Positions 25,499 through 36,124 of a DNA stretch of 64,000 nucleotides are shown in pieces. Each line of letters begins with the position of its first letter. Positions within the stretch are counted from its first letter, which is position 1. The notes under the pieces were generated by a model. That model saw only the letters and a program-made list of their open reading frames with translations, ran no database searches and was not told the origin of the DNA. The translations under genes and the position numbers were made by a program. This stretch comes from DATJFQ01 sp035492775 (GTDB lineage: Bacteria; Acidobacteriota; Vicinamibacteria; Vicinamibacterales; 2-12-FULL-66-21). Where the stretch lies: assembly GCA_035492775.1 (NCBI GenBank), contig DATJIW010000090.1:1-64000 (forward strand), read 5' to 3'.

Positions 25499-28065
25499 GC
25501 GCCGCGCTCCTGAGGCGACGAATCCGGTGCAGCGAACCGGACATCGACGCTGAACGTGTCCGATGTCTCGATCGAGAGCTCCCGGACGAGGGCCACGGCG
25601 CACAAGTCTGCGCGGGCGGAATCGAGCAGCGGGCGGTCGCGTTCGGTGAGGCGCAGCACCGCCAGTTCGACCGGCGTTTTCATCGGCCGCTGCTCCTCTG
25701 ATTTTTTCTTCCGGATCTCACCGAGCACGTTTGCTGCGAGTTCGAGCGTCCGCACGTCGTCTTCACGCTCGCCGCCTGCGGCCTCGAACAATTCATCGAA
25801 AGAAGGCCAGGCTGCGGTGTGAATGGAGCCTGGACGCCACCAGGACCAGACCTCTTCCGTCACGAATGGAAGAAACGGCGCGAACAGCCGGAGCAGCGAC
25901 GACAGCGCGGTGAGAAGTGCCGCGTTCGCAGAACCGGCGCCCGCCGGACCCTGGTCGCCGTAGCGGCGCGATTTCACGAGCTCCAGATAGTTATCGCAGA
26001 AGAACCAGAACAGCGACTCCGCCCGTTCCAGCACGCGCGAGTAGTTGTAGTCCTCCAGATCCGCCGTCGCGTCGCGCACCAGGCGCCCGAGCAGCGTGAG
26101 CAGGCCGCGATCGATCGGTTCCACGATTTCGCCCCGAGGTTCCGGGCTGGCGAGCACGAACTTCGATGCGTTCAGCAGCTTGATCGCGAGCCGTCGGCCG
26201 ACCTTCATCTGGCCAACGTCGAACGCCGTGTCGGCGCCGGGCCGGCCGCTCGCCGCCCAGTAGCGCACACCGTCCGACCCGTGCTCCTCGAGGAGCGCCA
26301 TCGGCGTGACGACGTTGCCCTTGGACTTCGACATCTTCTTGCGGTCGGGATCGAGAATCCAGCCCGAGATCGCCGCGTGCTTCCACGGCAGCGTGTCGAA
26401 TTCCAGATGCGAGCGCAGCACCGTGGAAAACAGCCACGTGCGGATGATGTCGTGCGCCTGCGGACGGACGTCCATCGGAAAGACGCGGGCGAACAGGTCC
26501 TCGTCCGCGATCCAGCCTCCAGCGATCTGCGGGGAAAGCGACGACGTGGCCCAGGTGTCCATGACGTCAGGATCCCCACTGAAACCGCCGGGCTGGTCGC
26601 GCTGCTCCGCGCGGTACCCCTCCGGCACATCGGTCGATGGATCGACGGGGAGACGCTCCTCCGGCGGAACGATCGGATGCGCGTAATCCCGGCTGCCATC
26701 CGGCAGTACGGGGTACCACAGCGGGAAGGGGACGCCGAAGAACCGCTGGCGGCTGATGCACCAGTCTCCGTTCAGACCGTTGATCCAGTTCTCCAGCCGC
26801 GCCTGCATGTAGGGGGGATGCCAGCAGAGTTCCTTCGCACGCGCCAGCAACGCATCGCGGAACGTCATGGTCTTGATGAACCACTGTCGGCTGGTCACGA
26901 TTTCGAGCGGCCGGTCCCCTTTTTCGTAGAACTTGACCGCATGCGTGATGGGGCGCGGGTCGCCTATCAGATCGCCGCTTTCGCGCAGCAGCTCGGCGAT
27001 CTTCGATCTCGCCTTCGCCGCGGAGAGGTTCGCGAGCTGGTCGTACGCCTGCTGGGCGCGCGAGGGCTCGCGCGATTCCCAACCGTCATTTCCCCATTGC
27101 ACGGGCCGCAGGGCGCCGTTCGCCTGGATGATCGCGCGCACCGGAAGCGACAGCGCCCGCCACCAGACCACGTCGGTGACGTCACCGAACGTGCAGATCA
27201 TCGCGATCCCGGATCCTTTCTCGGGATCGGCCAGTTCGTGCGGCCTGATCGGCACGCGCACGCCGAAGAGCGGCGTGATGACATCGGTGCCGAAGAGCGG
27301 TTTGTACCGCTCGTCGTCTGGATGCGCCACGAGCGCGACGCACGCCGGGATCAACTCAGGGCGGGTGGTTTCAATCTCCACGGAACCCTGGTCGGCCCTC
27401 TGGAAGCGGATGCGATGATAGGCGCCAGGCTGCTCTCGATCCTCGAGCTCCGCCTGGGCCACGGCCGTGCGGAAGTCGACGTCCCACAGGGTGGGGGCCT
27501 CGAGCTGATAAGCGAGGCCTTTGCTGAGCAGGCGCAGAAACGAGAGCTGCGACACCTTCTGCGCGTCACGGCCGATCGTCGCGTACGTCATGCCCCAGTC
27601 GACCGACAGGCCGAGATATTTCCACAGCGCTTCGAATGCCTTTTCGTCCTCGGCGGTGAGCCGCGCGCACAACTCGATGAAGTTCGGACGCGACACCGAG
27701 AGGGGATGCTTCTCCGGTTTCGCCGGCGGCTGGAAGTCCGGGACGTACGCCAGAGACGGATCACACCGGACGCCGTAGTAGTTCTGCACGCGCCGCTCCG
27801 TCGGCAGCCCGTTGTCGTCCCATCCCATCGGATAAAACACTGCCTTGCCGCGCATCCGCTGAAAGCGCGCGATGACGTCCGTGTGCGTGTACGAGAAGAC
27901 GTGGCCGACGTGCAGCGATCCGCTGACAGTCGGCGGCGGCGTGTCGATCGAATAGACTCCTTCGCGCGGACGCGACCGATCGAACCTGTAAACGCCGTCA
28001 GCGGCCCATCGCTCCATCCATTTTTTTTCGAGTCCTTCGAGGGCAGGCTTTTCTGGAACAGTCAA
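25495..28065 (-). CDS. valS: Valine--tRNA ligase
   Basis: A class I synthetase of 856 residues. The HIGH-like motif is HVGH in GSLHVGHVFSYTHTDV, followed by GWDDNGLPTERRVQNYYGVR. The editing domain includes IETTRPELIPACVALVAHP. KMSKS lies in DPDRKKMSKSKGNVV, followed by the helical anticodon-binding domain. The C-terminal coiled coil is short, as in the compact ValS subtype also found in Mycobacterium and Archaea. The open frame extends to 28170 through a heptamer repeat, encoding WELGSWGLGVGNWELG-like residues. TTG 28065 is preferred because it follows GGGAG at 6 nt and begins the conserved TVPEKPALEGLEKKW. That Shine-Dalgarno sequence belongs to the last repeat unit. Confidence 0.94.
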   Translation of the reverse strand: MTVPEKPALEGLEKKWMERWAADGVYRFDRSRPREGVYSIDTPPPTVSGSLHVGHVFSYTHTDVIARFQRMRGKAVFYPMGWDDNGLPTERRVQNYYGVRCDPSLAYVPDFQPPAKPEKHPLSVSRPNFIELCARLTAEDEKAFEALWKYLGLSVDWGMTYATIGRDAQKVSQLSFLRLLSKGLAYQLEAPTLWDVDFRTAVAQAELEDREQPGAYHRIRFQRADQGSVEIETTRPELIPACVALVAHPDDERYKPLFGTDVITPLFGVRVPIRPHELADPEKGSGIAMICTFGDVTDVVWWRALSLPVRAIIQANGALRPVQWGNDGWESREPSRAQQAYDQLANLSAAKARSKIAELLRESGDLIGDPRPITHAVKFYEKGDRPLEIVTSRQWFIKTMTFRDALLARAKELCWHPPYMQARLENWINGLNGDWCISRQRFFGVPFPLWYPVLPDGSRDYAHPIVPPEERLPVDPSTDVPEGYRAEQRDQPGGFSGDPDVMDTWATSSLSPQIAGGWIADEDLFARVFPMDVRPQAHDIIRTWLFSTVLRSHLEFDTLPWKHAAISGWILDPDRKKMSKSKGNVVTPMALLEEHGSDGVRYWAASGRPGADTAFDVGQMKVGRRLAIKLLNASKFVLASPEPRGEIVEPIDRGLLTLLGRLVRDATADLEDYNYSRVLERAESLFWFFCDNYLELVKSRRYGDQGPAGAGSANAALLTALSSLLRLFAPFLPFVTEEVWSWWRPGSIHTAAWPSFDELFEAAGGEREDDVRTLELAANVLGEIRKKKSEEQRPMKTPVELAVLRLTERDRPLLDSARADLCAVALVRELSIETSDTFSVDVRFAAPDSSPQERGA

Positions 28066-28066
28066 A

Positions 28067-28163
28067 GAGAACTCCCAACTCCCAATTCCCAACTCCCAAT
28101 TCCCAACTCCCAAACCCCAACTCCCCAATTCCCAACTCGCACTTCCCAGTTGCCGATTGGGAG
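28067..28163 (-). repeat. Heptamer array (AACTCCC/AATTCCC)
   Basis: About thirteen 7-bp units fill the gap between valS and the response regulator gene, with one 8-bp slip. The last unit, TTGGGAG on the minus strand, provides the probable ribosome-binding site of valS. The far end (near 28155) ends with a single opposite-orientation TTGGGAG unit, so a short inverted arm is present. Confidence 0.9.
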
Positions 28164-28166
28164 TTA

Positions 28167-29096
28167 TCAACCTCTTTTAAGTCGTTCGATTTCTTCACGC
28201 ACGAGACGTTCGGCGGCTTCGAGGACTACGCCGCGCAGGGTCGAGTCCTGGAGCCGGGCAAGAACGCGATCGGCAATCGCGTCGATCAGGGCCTCGGGAT
28301 CGGGGGGCGCGGGTCCCGTCCGCTCTCCGGCCGGCGCCGAGTGGGCGACCCGGCCCTCGGCGGTCAGCAGCGCCGCAAAGGCGTCGGCCAGCGACGGCGG
28401 TATTGCTCCGGCCGACGCAGGTGCCGCGGCGCGGTCAGCCGGTGGTGGCATCGCGTCAGGTTCCGCCGTGCGGGGCGCCGCCGCACGCGCCGTGACGGCG
28501 GCGTCGAGCCGGTCGAAGTACGCCTCGAGCGGATCGTCGGATCGGGCGCGGCCTGGCTGGTCCGGCGGAGCGGGCGGCGGCTCCTGGATCGGTTCGTATC
28601 GCGCGAGCTCGGCCCCCGGTGCCACGCCAGCGTGATTCGCCGGCGGCGGCTCCCGCCGTACCGGCGGGACGGGCGGCCGCACGGGTCCCTGAGCCGTCGG
28701 CCCGGCGGCCCACAGGTCGGCGGGGCGATTGCCCAGCAGCAGATCCTTGACGCGATTGATGACCAGCTGCGGCTCGAACGGCTTCACGAGCACGCCGTCG
28801 CAGCCCGCGGCACGCGCGCGCGATTCGTCGATCGGCTCGAAGGCGCCGGTGAGCAGAAGCACCGGCACGTGCGACAGCTGCGGATGCGATTTGACGAACG
28901 CGGCGACTTCGTAGCCGTCGCGTTCGGGCATGCCGACGTCCGCCAGCACGATGTCCGGACGCACACGCTCGGCCTGCTCGATCGCGGCCTGGCCGTTGCC
29001 GACGGTGATGACCTCTATGTTCTCGTCGGCGAACGTCAGCTCGATGACGCGCTGGATCGTGATGCTGTCGTCGGCAAGCAGCAGCTTGTGGGGCAT
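28167..29096 (-). CDS. Response regulator with receiver domain and proline-rich/helical C-terminus
   Basis: A 309-residue protein. An N-terminal receiver domain (about 1-122) has the acidic pair D9-D10, phospho-acceptor D53 (VLADVGMPERDG), T83 and K105. A Pro/Ala-rich linker (about 125-240) follows. The C-terminal helix-rich tail ends EAAERLVREEIERLKRG, a pattern seen in other Acidobacterial and myxobacterial response regulators. No DNA-binding domain is present, so output is probably by protein interaction, for example in motility or polarity control. No partner histidine kinase is adjacent. The ATG is 29096. The terminal Leu-Lys-Arg-Gly codons lie just before the heptamer array. Confidence 0.88.
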   Translation of the reverse strand: MPHKLLLADDSITIQRVIELTFADENIEVITVGNGQAAIEQAERVRPDIVLADVGMPERDGYEVAAFVKSHPQLSHVPVLLLTGAFEPIDESRARAAGCDGVLVKPFEPQLVINRVKDLLLGNRPADLWAAGPTAQGPVRPPVPPVRREPPPANHAGVAPGAELARYEPIQEPPPAPPDQPGRARSDDPLEAYFDRLDAAVTARAAAPRTAEPDAMPPPADRAAAPASAGAIPPSLADAFAALLTAEGRVAHSAPAGERTGPAPPDPEALIDAIADRVLARLQDSTLRGVVLEAAERLVREEIERLKRG

Positions 29097-29119
29097 CGCT
29101 CAGGAATCGACGGTTGACC

Positions 29120-29526
29120 TCAGATCGCTTCCGCGCGGCGCCGGACGTTTGCGTTGATGTACTCGATGATCTCCTGCATCGGGCTCCCCGGCAGGAAAAT
29201 GCCCTTGATGCCCATCGCCTGCAGCTTCGGAATGTCGACATCCGGGATGATGCCGCCGATGACGACGAGCACGTCCTCGAGCCCCTTCTCCTTCAAAAGC
29301 TCCATCACCCGCGGACAGATATGCATGTGCGCGCCCGAGAGGATCGACAGGCCGATGACGTCCGCGTCTTCCTGCAGCGCCGCCCCGACGATCTGCTCAG
29401 GCGTCTGGCGGAGCCCCGTATAGATCACCTCCATGCCGGAGTCGCGCAGCGCGCGCGCGATCACCTTGGCACCACGGTCGTGGCCGTCCAGGCCCGGCTT
29501 GGCTATGACGACGCGAATCTTTTGAC

Positions 29527-29530
<4 letters not shown>
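29120..29530 (-). CDS. Methylmalonyl-CoA mutase, B12-binding subunit
   Basis: A protein of 136 residues, essentially one cobalamin-binding domain. It has the DxHxxG signature in KPGLDGHDRGAK (His17 is the lower axial cobalt ligand), then LSILSGAHMHICPRV and VVIGGIIPDVDIPKL. It pairs with the catalytic subunit encoded immediately upstream; the two-gene arrangement is typical of archaeal and many bacterial mutases. TTG 29530 overlaps the stop of the large subunit (TTGA) and gives the shortest protein with the complete domain. The 1386-nt frame reaching 30505 is antisense noise upstream of this point. Confidence 0.93.
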
Positions 29531-31191
<1,661 letters not shown>

Positions 31192-31199
31192 ACTCCGAG

Positions 31200-31205
31200 A
31201 TTATA
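31200..31205 (-). promoter_or_regulatory. Consensus -10 box immediately before methylmalonyl-CoA mutase
   Basis: A perfect TATAAT on the minus strand is separated from the ATG at 31191 by 8 nt, so transcription would start at or within a few bases of the start codon. No good -35 box is seen. A leaderless or very short leader is inferred; GGAG lies within those 8 nt. Confidence 0.55.
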
Positions 31206-31218
31206 TCTGGTTGCGGCC

Positions 31219-31248
31219 TTGACACTTCTCGGTCCGGCACAGTAGCTT
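31219..31248 (+). promoter_or_regulatory. Candidate gdhA promoter and GC-rich leader
   Basis: TTGACA (31219-31224) is followed after 18 bp by TAGCTT (31243-31248), a weak -10. A leader of about 135 nt to the gdhA start would result. Much of it (about 31270-31375) is a purine/GC-rich, repetitive stretch with short words GGAGCGAAG and GGCGCGCGGCGCC, containing self-complementary segments. No second copy of this stretch was found in the window. Confidence 0.45.
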
Positions 31249-31389
31249 GGACTGTTTGGTCATCGAATAGATCGGTGCGAACGGAGCGGAGCGAGCGGCG
31301 GCACGCTCGCGGAGCGAAGTGAGCTTAAGCGACGGGCCGGAGGGCACCGGGCGCGCGGCGCCGGCCCCGAGCGCCTATTGAGGACGTTC

Positions 31390-32640
31390 ATGGAATCAGG
31401 CGGCAGCATTTTCAGCGCGATGCTCCAGGAGTTCGACGGGGCAGCGCGTCTGCTCGGGCTCGATCAGGGACTCTGGAAGGTCCTGACCCACCCCAAGCGC
31501 CAGATCGTCGTGTCCTGTCCGATCCAGATGGACAACGGCGAGATTGAAGTCTTCACCGGCTATCGCGTCCAGTACAACATCACGCTCGGCCCCGCGAAGG
31601 GCGGCATCCGCTATCACCCCAATGTCACGCTGGATGAAGTCACCGCGCTGGCCGCCTGGATGACGTGGAAATGCGCGGTCGCGCACGTGCCCTTCGGCGG
31701 AGGCAAGGGCGGAATCGTCGTCGACCCGAACCGGCTGTCGCGCCGCGAGCTGGAGGCGCTGACGCGCCGCTACATCGCGGAAATCGTCGACGCGATCGGC
31801 CCCGAGAAGGACGTTCCGGCGCCAGACGTCAACACCAACGACCAGATCATGGCGTGGGTGATGGACACCTACAGTATGCACGTCGGTCACACCGCGACCG
31901 CCGTCGTCACCGGCAAGCCGATCGAGATGGGCGGGTCGCTCGGCCGGCGCGAAGCGACGGGCCGCGGCGTGATGATCGTGACGCGCGAGGCCGCGAAGCA
32001 CCTCGGCTTCGACATCAAGGGCGCAACGGTGGCCGTGCAGGGCTTCGGCAACGTCGGTTCGGTGTCGGCAGACCTTCTCTCGAAGATCGGCGCAAAAATC
32101 GTCGCGGTCACCGACTGGAAGGGCGGAGTCTACAACGAGCAGGGCCTCGACATCACGAAGATGCTCGACTACGCGAAGCAGCACAAGAGCATCGAGGGTT
32201 TTTCCGGGGGCGAGCCGATCGACAACGCGAAACTGTTCGCCCTCGACGTCGACGTTCTCGTGCCGGCAGCGCTCGAGAACCAGATCACGGGGCAGAACGC
32301 CGGCTCGATCAAGGCCAAGGTCATCGCCGAAGGCGCGAACGGACCGACCACGCCCGAAGCGCACAAGACGCTGCACGAGCGCGGCGTATTCGTGATCCCG
32401 GACATTCTCGCCAATGCCGGCGGCGTGACGACCTCGTACTTCGAGTGGGTGCAGGACCGCCACGGATATTTCTGGGAGGAAGACGAGGTGAACCGCCGCC
32501 TCGAGGCGAAGATGGTCGAGGCGTTCAAAGACGTCCTCGACACCTCGATCCGCTACAAGACCGACCTGCGGACGGCCGCCTACATCGTCGCGATCAATCG
32601 CGTCGCGACGGTGACGAAGATGCGCGGGATGTACGCGTAA
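31390..32640 (+). CDS. gdhA: Glu/Leu/Phe/Val dehydrogenase family, glutamate dehydrogenase
   Basis: A protein of 416 residues interconverting glutamate and 2-oxoglutarate plus ammonia with NAD(P). The N-terminal dimerisation domain holds GPAKGGIRYHPNVTLDEV and the catalytic Lys motif KCAVAHVPFGGGKGGI, then PAPDVNTNDQIMAWVMD. The Rossmann domain has VAVQGFGNVGSVSADLL. The C-terminus is DLRTAAYIVAINRVATV. Length and motifs fit the hexameric short GDH class. ATG 31390 is chosen over TTG 31378. A strong bidirectional terminator lies 28 bp after the stop. Confidence 0.95.
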   Translation: MESGGSIFSAMLQEFDGAARLLGLDQGLWKVLTHPKRQIVVSCPIQMDNGEIEVFTGYRVQYNITLGPAKGGIRYHPNVTLDEVTALAAWMTWKCAVAHVPFGGGKGGIVVDPNRLSRRELEALTRRYIAEIVDAIGPEKDVPAPDVNTNDQIMAWVMDTYSMHVGHTATAVVTGKPIEMGGSLGRREATGRGVMIVTREAAKHLGFDIKGATVAVQGFGNVGSVSADLLSKIGAKIVAVTDWKGGVYNEQGLDITKMLDYAKQHKSIEGFSGGEPIDNAKLFALDVDVLVPAALENQITGQNAGSIKAKVIAEGANGPTTPEAHKTLHERGVFVIPDILANAGGVTTSYFEWVQDRHGYFWEEDEVNRRLEAKMVEAFKDVLDTSIRYKTDLRTAAYIVAINRVATVTKMRGMYA

Positions 32641-32667
32641 AGGGCGTCAGTCGTCAGTGACCAGTTC

Positions 32668-32701
32668 AAAAGGATCGGCCGCGCGGCCGATCCTTTTTCT
32701 T
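32668..32701. terminator. Bidirectional Rho-independent terminator
   Basis: A perfect 30-bp inverted repeat (arm AAAAGGATCGGCCGC, 32668-32682, and its complement to 32697) is flanked by T-rich sequence on the plus side (TTTTTCTTTT) and the complementary A tract on the other side. It lies between gdhA (plus) and the convergent VWFA gene (minus), and can serve both. Confidence 0.93.
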
Positions 32702-32725
32702 TTCCGGACGAGCCCGGTCCGGCGG

Positions 32726-34834
32726 TTACGACCCGACGCGGAACGCGATCAGCTGTTGCGCGGAGCCTGACGGCGTCTTCGCGTCCAGCTCCAGCAGGTA
32801 CTGTCCCGCCGCGAGGGAGGCGAGCGGCAGATCGATCTGAAGCGGCTTCCCCGCGGCGGCCTGGACGGGTACGTCCGCCATCGACTGGCCGGCGCGGTTC
32901 AGGAGCTTCGCGGTGACGGCCGGAACGGAATTGTCCGCGGCATACGCGTCGAATCGGACGAGGAGACGCTCTGTCCGACTGAACTGGCGGTCGACGGTCG
33001 GGACGACGTTCGGGTTGTTGCGGACCTGCGTCATCTCGTACGCATTTCGCGCTCGATACACGCGCGCGGTCCCGAGCGACACCTGTGTGTGCGTGTAATC
33101 CGGGATCGTGATTTGCTGAACGGACGAATCGATCACTTGTCCGTGCGCGCCCATCACGGTCATTCGCAGCTGCACCGGACCAGGCGGGGCCGTGAACGAC
33201 GCCGCCGCTCCCGATGACGCCTGGGGTGCGGAGCCAGCGGGACCCGTTGCCGGAGCAGTCGCGGCCGGCGCCGCAGCGCTCTCGTCGGGAACCGACCCGC
33301 GAAACAGCGGACGTCCGTCGGGTGCCGTGGCCGTGAGCATCACCTTCGTCGCCACGGAATCGGGGTCGCGGCTGCCTGCGGCCTGCGTGACCGGCTGCCA
33401 GGCGAACGTCACGCGCCCGGTGTTGGCGTCGGCGCGATCGGTGCCGACCCAGAAGTTCGCGGCATGTCCCGCCGCGGGCGCCGACAGGTCGCTCAACGCC
33501 TTGGAGATTTCGGGCGGCGGTCCCGCCGCCGCAGGCCCGGTGGCTCTTGCGACATCCTCGGTCGTATACGCCCAGTAGCCTTTGCGTGCACGCACTTCGA
33601 CGCCGGGGCGCTTCACGTGCACGTCGATCGTGTGGAACTTGCCGTCGGTCGGCGCGGCAGACGATGTGTAACCGAGCAGGTAATACCCGCTCGAGTCGCG
33701 CATGATCTGCTTCATCCCGTTCGCGAGATCGTTGCGGCTGACGATCGCGCGGCCATCGGTATTATCCGCGAGCACCTTGAGTGCATCGAGCGACTCGTTC
33801 AGTGACTTGCGATCGGACGTGGTGCTGACGCCATCCTTGATGTCGTAATCGAACACCGCCAGCCCGCGGGGGTCTACCGCATAGATAGAAGCGTTGTTCC
33901 GGTTGGCCGTATCGAACACTTCCTTCAGGCGCGACGTCAGGTCGACCGAATTGAAGAACTCGACCGACTGCTGCCGCGGCGAGTTGACGTCCGTACCGGG
34001 CGCATCCCGCGCCGGGTTGTTATAACCGGGCAGCGCGGCCACGGGATCCTGGAGCTGCGCCGGGAGCGTGCTCGTGAAACCCTCGCTGACGAAGATGATC
34101 GATTTCCTGCCGTCGCGCATGCCTCCGAGCTTTACCGCCGCGCCTTTGAGCGCCCCCATGGTCACGTCGTTCCTGATGTTTTCGACGGTCTGCGCCGACG
34201 AGTACGCATAGCGCTCCTCGAACTCGTTCCTCGGCTCGTAATTGCCGCGGCGTCCTTCGAAGTGGCTGATCGCGCTGATGAGGGCGTCGTGGTCGCGCGT
34301 GAAGCTCAGCGCGGTGACCGGCGTCAGCGGATACATGATCGCGACCATGTCCTGCGGCCCGAGCTGGTTCTGGACGAAATCAATCAGCGGCTGGCGGATC
34401 ACGAGATCGTCGCCGCGCCGGACGTGGTAATCGTCGAGCAGCAGGATGAACAGCCGGACGTCCGGCTTCTGCGCCTCGCGCTCCTCGTCGTCGTCGTTGC
34501 GGATCGGCCGCGGCGGAGCCGCCGTCGCCTGTTCGAACGGATCGATTTTGATCGTCTGGAACGTTTCTATCGACTGCGGCTTCTTGTCTTCGCGAACATC
34601 GAAATCGTCCTTCGTGAGATCCAGCACGACGTCGCCGGTCTTCTTATCGGAGACGATGACGTCGACGGAGACGAAATTGATGCCACGGCGGATGACCGGC
34701 GGCCGCTGACCTTGAGGCGGCTGAACGGGAGGCTGCTGGGCCGGCGGTTGTTGCGCCGGCTGCTGCGCCGGCAGAACACTACCCAACAGGAAGACGATGA
34801 CGGCGATGAGTGAAACGCGTGCAGAATGTCGCAT
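32726..34834 (-). CDS. Exported VWFA-related protein of the Acidobacterial type
   Basis: A protein of 702 residues. A signal peptide (MRHSARVSLIAVIVFLLGSV, ending LPAQQ) is followed by a Gln/Pro tandem (PAQQPPAQQPP). A short beta domain (GINFVSVDVIVSDKKTGDVV) precedes a von Willebrand A-like domain from about residue 120 (VRLFILLLDDYHVRRGDDL, KSIIFVSEGFTSTLPAQ, SIYAVDPRGLAVFDYD). The MIDAS DxSxS is replaced by DDYHVRR, as in this lineage-expanded family. The last 250 residues are beta-rich with an Ala/Pro-rich insert. The function is unknown; it is presumed periplasmic or surface-located. ATG 34834 is preferred because a signal peptide follows; the open frame to 36283 is antisense to the acyl-CoA dehydrogenase. 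Confidence 0.9.
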   Translation of the reverse strand: MRHSARVSLIAVIVFLLGSVLPAQQPAQQPPAQQPPVQPPQGQRPPVIRRGINFVSVDVIVSDKKTGDVVLDLTKDDFDVREDKKPQSIETFQTIKIDPFEQATAAPPRPIRNDDDEEREAQKPDVRLFILLLDDYHVRRGDDLVIRQPLIDFVQNQLGPQDMVAIMYPLTPVTALSFTRDHDALISAISHFEGRRGNYEPRNEFEERYAYSSAQTVENIRNDVTMGALKGAAVKLGGMRDGRKSIIFVSEGFTSTLPAQLQDPVAALPGYNNPARDAPGTDVNSPRQQSVEFFNSVDLTSRLKEVFDTANRNNASIYAVDPRGLAVFDYDIKDGVSTTSDRKSLNESLDALKVLADNTDGRAIVSRNDLANGMKQIMRDSSGYYLLGYTSSAAPTDGKFHTIDVHVKRPGVEVRARKGYWAYTTEDVARATGPAAAGPPPEISKALSDLSAPAAGHAANFWVGTDRADANTGRVTFAWQPVTQAAGSRDPDSVATKVMLTATAPDGRPLFRGSVPDESAAAPAATAPATGPAGSAPQASSGAAASFTAPPGPVQLRMTVMGAHGQVIDSSVQQITIPDYTHTQVSLGTARVYRARNAYEMTQVRNNPNVVPTVDRQFSRTERLLVRFDAYAADNSVPAVTAKLLNRAGQSMADVPVQAAAGKPLQIDLPLASLAAGQYLLELDAKTPSGSAQQLIAFRVGS

Positions 34835-34960
34835 AACGTCGATCCAGCGGCCCAGGCAGACCTCCTTCAAGAATAGATCGTTTGCGGCCGCAGTTGCGGC
34901 CGCGGACCGTTCCCGCACGATCTCTGCCGTAAGCCCTTTGCTGCTAAGATCTTCACTGTA

Positions 34961-36124
34961 ATGGAACAGACGATCGACCGCCCGCAGCCGCTCACCCTGT
35001 TGAGCGAAGACGAAGTCCTTTTCCGCGACAGCGTGCGTGAGTTCGCCGACGCGCAGGTCCGCCCGCTGGTCCGCGAGATGGACGAGCACGCGAAGATCCC
35101 TCGGCCCCTCGTGGACAAGCTGTTCGACCTCGGGGTGATGGCAATCGAGATCCCCGAAGCTTTCGGCGGTGCGGGCGCGAGCTTTTTCCACTCCGTGCTG
35201 GCCGTGGAAGAGCTTTCGCGCGTGGACCCGTCCGTCGGCGTGCTCGTCGACGTCCAGAACACGCTTGTCGTCAACGCCGTGATGCGGTGGGGCAACGACG
35301 ACATCCAGCGGCGGTGTCTGACGAAGCTCGCAACGAACACCGTCGGTGCATACGCGCTCTCCGAGGCGGGCTCCGGCAGCGACGCCTTCGCGCTGAGCAC
35401 TCGAGCGCGCGAAGACGGCGACGATTACGTCATCACCGGACGGAAGCTCTGGATCACGAACGGGAACGAAGCGGATATCTTTCTCGTGTTCGCGACCGTC
35501 AACCCCGAGGCGGGTTACCGCGGAATCACGGCCTTCGTCGTTGAGCGCGGCTTCCAGGGATTCACCGTCGGCAAGAAAGAAGACAAGCTCGGCATCCGCG
35601 CGAGCAGCACGTGCGAGCTGATACTCGAAGACTGCCGGGTGCCGAAAAGCAACGTGCTTGGTGAAGTCGGAAAGGGATACAAGGCCGCGATCGAAACGCT
35701 GAACGAAGGCCGCATCGGGATCGGCGCGCAGATGCTCGGCCTCGCCGAGGGAGCGCTGCAGCACGCCATCAGCTACACGAAGGAGCGGAAACAGTTCGGA
35801 AAGCCCATCGCGGAATTCCAGGCAGTCCAGCATCAGCTGGCCCGCGCCGCCGCGGATGTCGAGGCTGCGAGGCTGACCGTCTACAACGCGGCGCGCCTGC
35901 GCGACGCCCGCAAGCCGTTCCTCACCGAGGCGGCAATCTGCAAGATCTTCTCGTCTGAGGTGGCCGAGCGCGTCGCATCGCTCGCGGTGAACTTGTTCGG
36001 CGGCAACGGCTTCGTGAAGGAATATCCCGTCGAGAAGCTGTATCGCGACGCCAAGATCGGCCAGATCTACGAAGGCACCTCGAACCTTCAGCTGCAGACG
36101 ATCGCCAAGCAGATCATCGGATAG
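34961..36124 (+). CDS. Acyl-CoA dehydrogenase (short/branched-chain type)
   Basis: A 387-residue flavoprotein. Its motifs are GAYALSEAGSGSDAFAL (FAD/substrate loop), KLWITNGNEADIFLVFATV, LGIRASSTCELILEDCRVP, RIGIGAQMLGLAEGAL and C-terminal KIGQIYEGTSNLQLQTIAK. The Glu of YEGTSN is the catalytic base in the position used by short- and branched-chain enzymes. It passes electrons to ETF in beta-oxidation or branched amino acid breakdown, consistent with the mutase genes 3.8 kb upstream. A TAAGAT -10-like box ends 10 nt before the ATG. Its last 11 bp overlap the convergent PRC-barrel gene. Confidence 0.94.
   Translation: MEQTIDRPQPLTLLSEDEVLFRDSVREFADAQVRPLVREMDEHAKIPRPLVDKLFDLGVMAIEIPEAFGGAGASFFHSVLAVEELSRVDPSVGVLVDVQNTLVVNAVMRWGNDDIQRRCLTKLATNTVGAYALSEAGSGSDAFALSTRAREDGDDYVITGRKLWITNGNEADIFLVFATVNPEAGYRGITAFVVERGFQGFTVGKKEDKLGIRASSTCELILEDCRVPKSNVLGEVGKGYKAAIETLNEGRIGIGAQMLGLAEGALQHAISYTKERKQFGKPIAEFQAVQHQLARAAADVEAARLTVYNAARLRDARKPFLTEAAICKIFSSEVAERVASLAVNLFGGNGFVKEYPVEKLYRDAKIGQIYEGTSNLQLQTIAKQIIG

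Noticed and set aside
25819..28635. 938-residue open frame antisense to valS and the response regulator
   Set aside because: No recognisable domain, composition dominated by Arg and charged residues, overlaps proven genes along its whole length.
31261..31389. Riboswitch in the gdhA leader
   Set aside because: The leader is GC-rich and self-complementary but matches no riboswitch consensus I recognise.
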